Source: an uncultured Roseburia sp.
GTDB taxonomy: Bacteria; Bacillota; Clostridia; Lachnospirales; Lachnospiraceae
NCBI GenBank assembly: GCA_905206195.1
Contig: CAJLGN010000107.1
Span: 1-5,817 of the forward strand
DNA length: 5,817 bases
Direction of reading: 5' to 3'
Shown here: positions 1 to 5,817 of the stretch, piece by piece
How positions within the stretch are numbered: position 1 is the first letter of the stretch
Layout: each line of letters starts with the position of its first letter
Program-made: the position numbers and the translations under genes
The notes under the pieces: generated by a model
Database searches by the model: none
Told to the model about the DNA's origin: nothing
Seen by the model: only the letters and a program-made list of their open reading frames with translations

Positions 1-1681
1 CCCCCAGGTAGGTTATGTGACGCAAGAGCCTGCAGCGCCGCGGGAAGCCGCCATGGCCAGACCGCAAGAGGGCGTGCCGGATCCTGTGGCTGGGAGTGAT
101 GTACATAGAATCCATAGGAATGAGAAGCAGAGAACCGAGCAGATTGCGGACAATGTCTCGGACATCGAGAGCGAGATTCGACTTGGCAGTGCCGAGGAGC
201 AGCCGTATGTGTTTCCACCGATAGATCTGCTTGCGAAAGCGCCAAACAAGGCGGGCGATTCCAGGCAGCATCTACAGGAAACTGCGATGAAACTCCAGCA
301 GACGCTAAAGAATTTCGGCGTCAGTGTGACCATCACGAACATCAGCTGTGGACCTGCGGTGACGCGCTATGAACTCCAGCCGGAGATGGGGGTTAAGGTC
401 AGTAAGATCGTGAATCTGGCAGACGATATCAAGCTGAATCTCGCGGCGGCAGACATCCGAATTGAGGCCCCGATTCCAGGAAAGGCGGCCATTGGCATCG
501 AGGTTCCGAACAAGGAGAATGTCATGGTATCCTTCCGGGAGCTGGTGGAGTCGGGAGAATTTAAGGAACATACCTCGAACATCTCCTTCTGTGTGGGAAA
601 AGATATTGCTGGAAAAGTCACAGTGGCAGACATCGCCAAGATGCCGCATCTTCTGATTGCAGGTTCCACCGGATCCGGTAAATCAGTGTGCATCAATACG
701 ATTATTATGAGTATGATTTACAAGGCGAATCCGCGCGATGTCAAGCTCATTTTGGTTGATCCAAAGGTCGTGGAATTGAGTGTCTACAACGGTATTCCGC
801 ACTTGATGATTCCCGTGGTGACCGATCCGAAGAAGGCGGCAGGAGCCCTGCACTGGGCGGTGGCTGAGATGACGGAGCGCTATCAGAAGTTCGCGGAGGT
901 CGGGGTGCGCGATCTGAAGGGTTACAATGCAAAGATTGACGCACTCCCGACAATCGAGGGGGACCCGAAGCCAGAAAAATTGCCGCAGATTGTGATTATC
1001 GTGGACGAGCTTGCAGATCTCATGATGGTCGCCCCCGGAGATGTGGAGGAGGCAATCTGCCGTCTGGCGCAGCTCGCGCGCGCCTGCGGCATCCATCTGA
1101 TCATCGCCACCCAGCGCCCGTCCGTGAATGTCATAACCGGCCTGATCAAGGCGAATATGCCGAGCCGCATCGCGTTTGCGGTGACATCGGGGATCGATTC
1201 CAGGACGATTTTGGATATGAATGGAGCGGAGAAGTTACTTGGAAAGGGGGATATGCTCTTTAACCCCCAGGGTGTTCCGAAGCCGGTCCGCGTGCAGGGA
1301 GCGTTCGTCTCGGATAAAGAGGTCTCGGACGTCGTCGGATTCCTGAAGGAGAACAACAGTTTTGGAAGCTACAACGCCAAGGTGGAGGAAAAAATGAACA
1401 GCATGGATGCGGGGGGAACCACCGTTGGAATCGATTCCGGCTCAGGTGTGGGGGATGGCAGAGATGCATATTTTGCGGAGGCGGCCAGCCTTTTGATCGA
1501 GAAGGAAAAAGGCTCGATCGGCATGCTGCAGCGCTATTTTAAGATTGGATTTAACCGTGCGGCCAGAATTATGGATCAGCTGGAGGAGGCCGGTATTGTG
1601 GGACCGGAGGAGGGAACCAAGCCGAGGCGCGTCCTAATGTCACCCGAGCAGTTTGAGCAGTACAAGGAAGACTATCTGTAG
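1..1681 (+). CDS. ftsK: DNA translocase FtsK/SpoIIIE family, 5'-truncated by window edge
   Basis: This is a hexameric ATP-driven double-stranded DNA pump that clears chromosome DNA from the division septum, or moves it into the forespore in SpoIIIE-type proteins. The reading frame (codons from base 2) is open to the left edge, so the GTG at 17 is not the true start; 559 residues are visible. In order: a polar linker (to about 200), the alpha/beta part of the motor with GPAVTRYE at 350-373, Walker A GSTGSGKS at 662-685, Walker B IVIIVDE at 989-1009, the conserved ATQRPS at 1106-1123, a Gly/Ser-rich linker, and a C-terminal winged-helix gamma domain (about 1463-1660, including SIGMLQRYFKIGF) that in this family reads oriented DNA sequences. 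The N-terminal membrane helices must lie upstream; family members are usually about 750-950 residues. No lesion is seen. FtsK and SpoIIIE cannot be told apart from this part alone. Family assignment is very secure. Confidence 0.96.
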   Translation, partial: PQVGYVTQEPAAPREAAMARPQEGVPDPVAGSDVHRIHRNEKQRTEQIADNVSDIESEIRLGSAEEQPYVFPPIDLLAKAPNKAGDSRQHLQETAMKLQQTLKNFGVSVTITNISCGPAVTRYELQPEMGVKVSKIVNLADDIKLNLAAADIRIEAPIPGKAAIGIEVPNKENVMVSFRELVESGEFKEHTSNISFCVGKDIAGKVTVADIAKMPHLLIAGSTGSGKSVCINTIIMSMIYKANPRDVKLILVDPKVVELSVYNGIPHLMIPVVTDPKKAAGALHWAVAEMTERYQKFAEVGVRDLKGYNAKIDALPTIEGDPKPEKLPQIVIIVDELADLMMVAPGDVEEAICRLAQLARACGIHLIIATQRPSVNVITGLIKANMPSRIAFAVTSGIDSRTILDMNGAEKLLGKGDMLFNPQGVPKPVRVQGAFVSDKEVSDVVGFLKENNSFGSYNAKVEEKMNSMDAGGTTVGIDSGSGVGDGRDAYFAEAASLLIEKEKGSIGMLQRYFKIGFNRAARIMDQLEEAGIVGPEEGTKPRRVLMSPEQFEQYKEDYL

Positions 1682-1757
1682 GAAAAGAGGGGCTCTGCGG
1701 CGGAGAGATTGCTGAGCGGAGGTTTTATAGAGCAAATTGCCGTGCACAGAGCGGCAG

Positions 1758-1765
1758 AAAAGAGG
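1758..1765 (+). promoter_or_regulatory. Shine-Dalgarno site of fhs
   Basis: The purine run AAAAGAGG ends six bases before the ATG at 1772. It supports that ATG over the in-frame TTG at 1709, which would add 21 residues with no counterpart in the family. Confidence 0.7.
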
Positions 1766-1771
1766 TTGAGT

Positions 1772-3442
1772 ATGAAGAGTGATATCGAGATCGCACAGGA
1801 AGCCAGACTGCTTCCGATCACCGAGGTGGCTGCAAGACTTGAGATTGCGGAGGATGAACTGGAACTTTACGGAAAGTACAAGGCAAAATTATCAGATGAG
1901 CTGATGCACCGGGTGAAGGACGCGGCGGACGGAAAGCTGATTCTTGTGACAGCTATCAATCCGACTCCCGCGGGGGAGGGCAAGACGACCACGAGTGTCG
2001 GGCTCGGGCAGGCGTTTGGCAAACTGGGGAAAAAAGCGGTCATCGCACTGCGCGAACCATCTCTTGGACCCTGCTTTGGTATCAAAGGAGGGGCGGCGGG
2101 CGGCGGATATGCGCAGGTTGTGCCGATGGAGGATTTAAATCTCCACTTTACTGGTGATTTCCATGCGATCACCTCCGCCAACAATCTCTTATCTGCGCTT
2201 CTCGACAATCATATCCAGCAGGGAAATGAACTTGGTATCGATCCGAGGCAGATTATTTGGAGGCGGTGCATGGACATGAACGACCGCGTGCTGCGCAATA
2301 TCGTTGTGGGACTCGGCAGCAAGATGGACGGCACGGTGCGGGAGGATCACTTTGTCATCACAGTGGCCTCCGAAATTATGGCAATTTTATGTCTTGCGGA
2401 TGATATGTGTGACTTAAAGCGCAGACTCGGACGTATCATTGTGGCATATAATTATGAGGGAAAGCCCGTGACAGCGGAGGATTTAAAGGCGACCGGCGCG
2501 ATGGCGGCGCTGTTGAAGGACGCCTTAAAGCCAAATCTGATTCAGACTTTGGAGCACACGCCGGCGATCGTGCACGGGGGTCCTTTCGCGAACATCGCGC
2601 ACGGCTGCAACAGCGTCCGGGCGACAAAGACGGCGCTAAAGTTGGCTGACTATGTCATTACGGAGGCTGGATTTGGAGCGGATTTGGGCGCTGAGAAGTT
2701 CTTTGACATTAAGTGCAGGAAAGCTGGACTTAAGCCGGATGCAGTCGTGCTCGTCGCGACCATTCGGGCGCTCAAATACAATGGGGGTGTCGCGAAAGCA
2801 GATCTTGGAGTGGAGAACCAAAAGGCGCTGGAAAAGGGCGTCGTCAATCTGGAGAAGCACATTGAGAATTTGCAAAAATATGGTGTTCCTGTGATCGTTA
2901 CGCTCAATTCCTTCGCCACGGACACAAAGGCGGAGAAAGACTTTGTCGAAAAGTTCTGCCTTGCGAAAGGGTGCTCTTTTGCACTGTCTGAGGTGTGGGA
3001 AAAGGGCGGGGAAGGTGGAATTGCACTGGCGGAACAGGTGCTTTCGACCATAGAGAAAAAAGAGAGTCACTTCCATCCCCTGTATGCGGATGAGCTGGCA
3101 CTTGAGGAGAAGATATTGACGATCGCGAAAGAAATTTATGGCGCGGACGGTGTGACCTACGCGCCAGCAGCGGCCAAAGAATTAAAGAAAATCGCAGAGA
3201 TGGGGATGTCAGATTTTCCCGTCTGTATGGCAAAGACCCAGTATTCCTTATCGGACGATCAGACGAAGCTTGGACGCCCGAGCGGTTTTACCGTGCATGT
3301 GCGGGAGGTGTACGTGTCGGCTGGAGCTGGGTTTGTCGTGGCGGTGACCGGCGCGATTATGACGATGCCAGGGCTTCCGAAAGCCCCGGCGGCATACGGG
3401 ATTGATGTGGACGACACCGGAGTCATCACCGGTTTGTTTTAG
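1772..3442 (+). CDS. fhs: Formate-tetrahydrofolate ligase (10-formyl-THF synthetase)
   Basis: This cytoplasmic enzyme joins formate to tetrahydrofolate using ATP, through a formyl-phosphate intermediate, giving 10-formyl-THF (EC 6.3.4.3). The protein is 556 residues, the normal length for the bacterial monofunctional enzyme (about 556-559). The P-loop TPAGEGKT lies at residues 65-72. The family signature [19 protein letters not shown] covers residues 94-112, and the second signature, [15 protein letters not shown], residues 325-339. An aromatic pair expected near the folate site is present (F381 and W409, in LNSF and SEVWEKGG). The frame opens at TTG 1709, but ATG 1772 is preferred: it has a good ribosome site, and [11 protein letters not shown] matches the usual clostridial N-terminus. 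It lies 90 bases after ftsK and 65 before folD, its pathway partner, so it is probably cotranscribed with folD. No missing motif or frameshift is seen. The enzyme serves biosynthesis in fermenters and CO2 fixation in acetogens; this window cannot decide which applies. Confidence 0.98.
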   Translation: MKSDIEIAQEARLLPITEVAARLEIAEDELELYGKYKAKLSDELMHRVKDAADGKLILVTAINPTPAGEGKTTTSVGLGQAFGKLGKKAVIALREPSLGPCFGIKGGAAGGGYAQVVPMEDLNLHFTGDFHAITSANNLLSALLDNHIQQGNELGIDPRQIIWRRCMDMNDRVLRNIVVGLGSKMDGTVREDHFVITVASEIMAILCLADDMCDLKRRLGRIIVAYNYEGKPVTAEDLKATGAMAALLKDALKPNLIQTLEHTPAIVHGGPFANIAHGCNSVRATKTALKLADYVITEAGFGADLGAEKFFDIKCRKAGLKPDAVVLVATIRALKYNGGVAKADLGVENQKALEKGVVNLEKHIENLQKYGVPVIVTLNSFATDTKAEKDFVEKFCLAKGCSFALSEVWEKGGEGGIALAEQVLSTIEKKESHFHPLYADELALEEKILTIAKEIYGADGVTYAPAAAKELKKIAEMGMSDFPVCMAKTQYSLSDDQTKLGRPSGFTVHVREVYVSAGAGFVVAVTGAIMTMPGLPKAPAAYGIDVDDTGVITGLF

Positions 3443-3496
3443 TATTTCAAGTGGAAAGTGGAAGATTGCAGGGCAAAAAATTCTGGATATACAGAA

Positions 3497-3502
3497 AGGT
3501 GG
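3497..3502 (+). promoter_or_regulatory. Shine-Dalgarno site of folD
   Basis: AGGTGG lies five bases before the ATG at 3508, a strong site. It decides for this start over the in-frame GTG at 3451, which has no comparable site and would add 19 residues absent from FolD proteins. Confidence 0.8.
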
Positions 3503-3507
3503 AAATT

Positions 3508-4347
3508 ATGACACAGATCATCGACGGCAAAAAAATCTCTGCGGAGATCAAGGATGAATTGAAGAAAAAGGTAGCCCTATTAAGGGGGGAGGGAAAGGAG
3601 GCAACCCTGGTGGTCATTCAGGTTGGCAGTGACCCGGCGTCAACGGTCTACGTGAATAACAAGAAAAAGGCGTGCGCCTATATCGGTATTCACTCCCAGT
3701 CCTATGAACTCTCGGAGACAACGACGGAGCAGGAGCTTCTCGCGCTGATCGATAAGCTAAACGGCGATGATGCGGTCAGTGGGATCCTGGTCCAGTTGCC
3801 GCTTCCTCGGCATATCAATGAGGACAGGATCATCCAGGCAATTGCGCCGCAGAAAGATGTTGACGGTTTCCACCCAGAAAACGTCGGTAAGCTCGTGATC
3901 GGAGAGCAGGGGTTTGTATCCTGTACACCGGCCGGTATTATAGAGCTTTTAAAGCGCTCGGAGATTGAGATTGCGGGAAAGAACTGCGTCGTGATTGGAC
4001 GCAGCAACATCGTCGGCAAGCCGATGGCGCTTCTGATGCTCCGGGAGAATGCGACCGTCACCGTCGCGCATTCCAAGACACGCGATCTAAAGGAAATCTG
4101 CAAAACAGCGGATATCTTGATCGTGGCGATCGGCAAGCCGCAGTTTATCACAGCGGAATATGTCAAAGAAGGGGCAGTCGTGATTGATGTTGGAATCCAC
4201 CGGGGTGCGGACAACAAGCTGTGCGGGGATGTGAAGTATGATGAGGTCGCTGCGCATACTGCGGCGATTACGCCGGTTCCCGGTGGGGTTGGTCCTATGA
4301 CGATCGCAATGCTGATGAATAACTGTGTGGAAGCGATATCAATGTAG
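3508..4347 (+). CDS. folD: Bifunctional methylene-THF dehydrogenase / methenyl-THF cyclohydrolase
   Basis: FolD catalyses the NADP-dependent oxidation of 5,10-methylene-THF to methenyl-THF and its hydrolysis to 10-formyl-THF (EC 1.5.1.5 and 3.5.4.9), linking the product of fhs to the rest of the folate pool. The protein has 279 residues, close to the usual 280-290. The catalytic YxxxK motif is Y48 and K52 in STVYVNNKKKAC. The conserved QLPLP is at 96-100, and DVDGFHP at 117-123 carries the active-site aspartate. The nucleotide-binding loop VVIGRSNIVGKPM is at 161-173, and the C-terminal PVPGGVGPMT at 256-265. All key residues are intact, so both activities are expected, consistent with no separate cyclohydrolase (fchA) gene nearby. 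It lies 65 bases after fhs and 21 before the zinc-ribbon gene, in an apparent operon. Cofactor preference (NADP or NAD) cannot be fixed by eye. Confidence 0.97.
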   Translation: MTQIIDGKKISAEIKDELKKKVALLRGEGKEATLVVIQVGSDPASTVYVNNKKKACAYIGIHSQSYELSETTTEQELLALIDKLNGDDAVSGILVQLPLPRHINEDRIIQAIAPQKDVDGFHPENVGKLVIGEQGFVSCTPAGIIELLKRSEIEIAGKNCVVIGRSNIVGKPMALLMLRENATVTVAHSKTRDLKEICKTADILIVAIGKPQFITAEYVKEGAVVIDVGIHRGADNKLCGDVKYDEVAAHTAAITPVPGGVGPMTIAMLMNNCVEAISM

Positions 4348-4352
4348 TATGA

Positions 4353-4359
4353 GAGAGGA
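4353..4359 (+). promoter_or_regulatory. Shine-Dalgarno site of the zinc-ribbon gene
   Basis: GAGAGGA lies nine bases before the ATG at 4369 and 18 before an alternative in-frame ATG at 4378. Spacing favours 4369, and only that start keeps both cysteines of the first CxxC pair. Confidence 0.65.
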
Positions 4360-4368
4360 TATTTTCAT

Positions 4369-4386
4369 ATGAAGTGTATGAAGTGT
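4369..4386 (+). repeat. Perfect 9-base tandem duplication at the start of the zinc-ribbon gene
   Basis: ATGAAGTGT occurs twice in a row, encoding MKC-MKC. It supplies two possible start codons and both cysteines of the first CxxC pair (C3 and C6). Confidence 0.85.
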
Positions 4387-5553
4387 GGAGCGGAACTAAA
4401 AGAGGGATGCATCTACTGTTCTGTGTGCGGCAATGAGGCTCAGATTTCGCCGGATTATAGTATGTTGGAGGATGATTACCTGCGTTCTCTTTTGAGGGAG
4501 GAGAATCAGGAGAACAGAAAACAGCCCACAAAACGGCAACATCCAGAGACAGCGCCGGAGAAAAAGCTGGGACAGACACCGCCTGAGAAGTCCCGAAAAT
4601 CAGGTAAAAAGCAGATGAGCAGCAAGATTCCGATCATCGTCGTGTGCTGTATCCTGCTTGCGGCGATCATCGCGGGCATTTTGATCAAGCTAACAATCAA
4701 TCGCAAAAATGCAAATTCTTATGACTATCAGGTGGAGATGGCAAGGCAGGAGGCCGTGGATAAGAATTATAAAGAGGCACTCCATTACTATCGGAGGGCG
4801 TTATCTTTAAAGTCTGAGGATACTGCCGTGCGTCTTGCGATGGCGGATATTTATATGGAGCAGAAGGATTATGATTCGGCGAAGGTACTTTTGATGGAAG
4901 CGATTGAAACCGATCATACAAATGAGACGGCATATCGGAATTTGATTCGCATTTACGAGGAGGCCAAGGACTACGAGAGTATTGTGGAGCTTGCATCCGG
5001 TGTCACGGAGACCGCAATTCTGGAGCTTTTTCAGGACTACATCGTCGCGCCTCCCGTGCTGTCGCCGAATGAGGGAGAGTATGAAGAATACCTGGAGGTA
5101 ACGCTTTTCTCTGTGGAGGAATTCGATATTTACTATACGCTGGATGAGACTGTGCCAGATGCCAAAAACGGAATTCTCTACGATCCGGACAAGGGAATAC
5201 CGCTGGAGGAAAGCGGCGAATATACCGTGTCGGCAGTCTGCGTCAACGACAGGGGAATCAGCAGTGAAGTTGCTACCGCTACCTACGTGATCAACATAGT
5301 TCCACCGGAGTACGCCACTGTGACGCCGGACGGAGGTAGAATTGGAAATGAAACGCGCGTGACCATAGAGGCGGCGGAGGATTGCAGCATCTACTACACG
5401 TGGGATGAGACAGATCCGACAGAAAATTCTGCAAAATATGAGGAGCCGATTGAGATACCGACCGGCAATAATATACTTTCAGTGCTGGTCATAAATGATA
5501 AGACGGGGTTGGACAGCGGCGTTTACCGCACGAATTTTATTTACTATCCGTAG
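4369..5553 (+). CDS. Membrane-anchored zinc-ribbon / TPR / chitobiase-C-terminal-like repeat protein, function unknown
   Basis: I do not recognise a named gene; the domain layout can be read in the 394 residues. Residues 3-20 form a short zinc ribbon with two CxxC pairs (C3/C6, C17/C20) plus a further C14. Residues about 45-86 are a charged, Lys/Pro-rich linker. Residues about 87-108 are a single hydrophobic helix; the many lysines before it and the lack of a signal peptide predict a cytoplasmic zinc ribbon and an outside C-terminus. Residues about 117-215 look like two to three TPR units (KEALHYYRRALSL, then DSAKVLLMEAI). Residues about 228-310 and 312-394 are two beta-rich repeats, each with an IYYT-x-DET core (254-261 and 341-348) typical of the chitobiase/hexosaminidase C-terminal, FN3-like fold. 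No catalytic domain is present, so a scaffold, cell-wall-binding or sensing role is a guess. The gene follows folD by 21 bases and ends at the strong terminator, so it is likely the last gene of the operon. That it is real is nearly certain; its role is open. Confidence 0.9.
   Translation: MKCMKCGAELKEGCIYCSVCGNEAQISPDYSMLEDDYLRSLLREENQENRKQPTKRQHPETAPEKKLGQTPPEKSRKSGKKQMSSKIPIIVVCCILLAAIIAGILIKLTINRKNANSYDYQVEMARQEAVDKNYKEALHYYRRALSLKSEDTAVRLAMADIYMEQKDYDSAKVLLMEAIETDHTNETAYRNLIRIYEEAKDYESIVELASGVTETAILELFQDYIVAPPVLSPNEGEYEEYLEVTLFSVEEFDIYYTLDETVPDAKNGILYDPDKGIPLEESGEYTVSAVCVNDRGISSEVATATYVINIVPPEYATVTPDGGRIGNETRVTIEAAEDCSIYYTWDETDPTENSAKYEEPIEIPTGNNILSVLVINDKTGLDSGVYRTNFIYYP
5050..5550 (+). 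repeat. Two diverged protein-level repeats (chitobiase C-terminal/FN3-like)
   Basis: The two halves, about 5050-5298 and 5302-5550, encode domains of roughly 82 residues. They align through a proline-rich entry (APPVLSPNEG and VPPEYATVTPDGG), a shared IYYT-x-DET strand and turn, a YxxP-like segment, and a closing strand with VNDRGISS or INDKTGLDS. DNA identity is low, so this is an old internal duplication or two separately acquired domains, not a recent repeat. Confidence 0.75.
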
Positions 5554-5554
5554 G

Positions 5555-5601
5555 ATATAAAAAAGAGACTGTTACAGATTGTAACAGTCTCTTTTTTATA
5601 T
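5555..5601. terminator. Bidirectional intrinsic terminator between convergent genes
   Basis: The arms at 5555-5576 and 5580-5601 are perfectly complementary over 22 base pairs around the 3-base loop GAT. The core GAGACTGTTACA / TGTAACAGTCTC is flanked by six A on the left and six T on the right, so transcripts from either direction end in a hairpin followed by U residues. It starts one base after the stop codon of the zinc-ribbon gene. The xpt stop codon (5596-5598 on the minus strand) lies within the right arm. Confidence 0.96.
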
Positions 5602-5817
5602 ATCCGCTGGAAGAAACTCAATGCATCCAGTGTCTAACTTTCCAACTCTGGCAAGAGAGCACACATCGTGTCCCTGCTTTACAAGCTTCTCACGACCAGG
5701 TTGAAAAGACTTCTCAATCAATATGCCGATGCCGGCTACCGTGGCGTGTGCCAGGCGAAGCAGGCGAACGGCGCCGGTGGCAGCCTCCCCATTTGCCAGA
5801 AAATCGTCGACGATCAG
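5596..5817 (-). CDS. xpt: Xanthine phosphoribosyltransferase, C-terminal part, cut by window edge
   Basis: Xpt converts xanthine and PRPP to XMP in the cytoplasm, salvaging purine for GMP synthesis. Reading the minus strand from 5817, 73 residues are visible before a TAA at 5598-5596. They begin with [15 protein letters not shown], the PRPP-binding loop in the form typical of Xpt (DDFLANG), followed by [15 protein letters not shown], another stretch characteristic of Xpt rather than of adenine or orotate phosphoribosyltransferases. The visible part is a little over a third of a usual protein of about 190 residues; the start, promoter and any purine riboswitch would lie beyond the right edge. 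The gene converges on the folate operon and shares its terminator, with its stop codon inside the hairpin. No lesion is seen in this part. Confidence 0.93.
   Translation of the reverse strand: MIVDDFLANGEAATGAVRLLRLAHATVAGIGILIEKSFQPGREKLVKQGHDVCSLARVGKLDTGCIEFLPADI

Noticed and set aside
17..19. GTG at 17 as the ftsK start
   Set aside because: The frame stays open to the left edge, and the membrane domain expected at the N-terminus is missing, so the gene clearly begins upstream.
1690..1757. Short inverted pairs in the ftsK-fhs spacer (CTCT/AGAG and TGCCG/CGGCA)
   Set aside because: Stems of 4-5 bp without a following T run are too weak to call a terminator or riboswitch.
1709..1771. N-terminal extension of fhs from TTG 1709
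   Set aside because: The 21 extra residues have no family counterpart, and ATG 1772 has a well-placed Shine-Dalgarno site and gives the standard length.
3466..3493. Possible promoter before folD: TTGCAG, 16-base spacer, TATACA
   Set aside because: Only 3 of 6 and 4 of 6 bases match the consensus, and transcription would begin at about the folD ribosome-binding site (3497-3502), so it could not give a normally led message.
3451..3507. N-terminal extension of folD from GTG 3451
   Set aside because: It lacks a comparable ribosome site and adds 19 residues not found in FolD; ATG 3508 has a strong AGGTGG five bases upstream.
3702..4217. 171-codon open frame antisense to folD
   Set aside because: It lies entirely opposite a well-conserved enzyme gene and its Ser/Ile-rich, low-order translation resembles no family; it is a codon-bias shadow. 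The same holds for the other antisense frames in ftsK, fhs and the zinc-ribbon gene.

Overview
The window is a chromosomal housekeeping segment. It most resembles an anaerobic, low-to-mid GC Firmicute of the Clostridia, probably Lachnospiraceae-like. That placement is an inference from protein flavour: a clostridial-type formate-tetrahydrofolate ligase, a SpoIIIE-like FtsK motor, purine-rich Shine-Dalgarno sites, and a zinc-ribbon/TPR/chitobiase-type protein of a kind common in gut clostridia. There is no phage, insertion sequence, CRISPR array, tRNA or rRNA.

Layout. (1) 1-1681, + strand: the 3' two thirds or so of an FtsK/SpoIIIE DNA translocase, open at the left edge. (2) 1682-1771: a 90-base spacer without a convincing terminator or promoter. 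(3) 1772-3442, +: fhs, formate-tetrahydrofolate ligase, complete at 556 residues. (4) 3508-4347, +: folD, bifunctional methylene-THF dehydrogenase/cyclohydrolase, complete at 279 residues. (5) 4369-5553, +: a 394-residue membrane-anchored protein with an N-terminal zinc ribbon, one membrane helix, TPR-like helices and two chitobiase-C-terminal/FN3-like repeats; its function is unknown. (6) 5555-5601: a long, near-symmetric hairpin flanked by A and T runs, which works as a terminator in both directions. (7) 5596-5817, - strand: the C-terminal 73 residues of xanthine phosphoribosyltransferase (xpt), running off the right edge. No gene-free stretch exceeds 100 bases.

How the genes fit together. 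Fhs makes 10-formyl-THF from formate, THF and ATP. FolD interconverts 10-formyl-, methenyl- and methylene-THF, so the pair forms a short one-carbon module feeding purine, thymidylate and amino-acid synthesis (or, in an acetogen, the methyl branch of the Wood-Ljungdahl pathway; nothing else of that pathway is visible here). The convergent xpt salvages xanthine, so both sides of the terminator touch purine supply, although they are transcribed separately. The close spacing of fhs, folD and the zinc-ribbon gene (65 and 21 bases), with the only strong terminator after the last one, suggests one transcript, possibly including readthrough from ftsK.

Most of the window is ordinary. The part least explained is the zinc-ribbon/TPR/chitobiase-like protein at the end of the folate operon.
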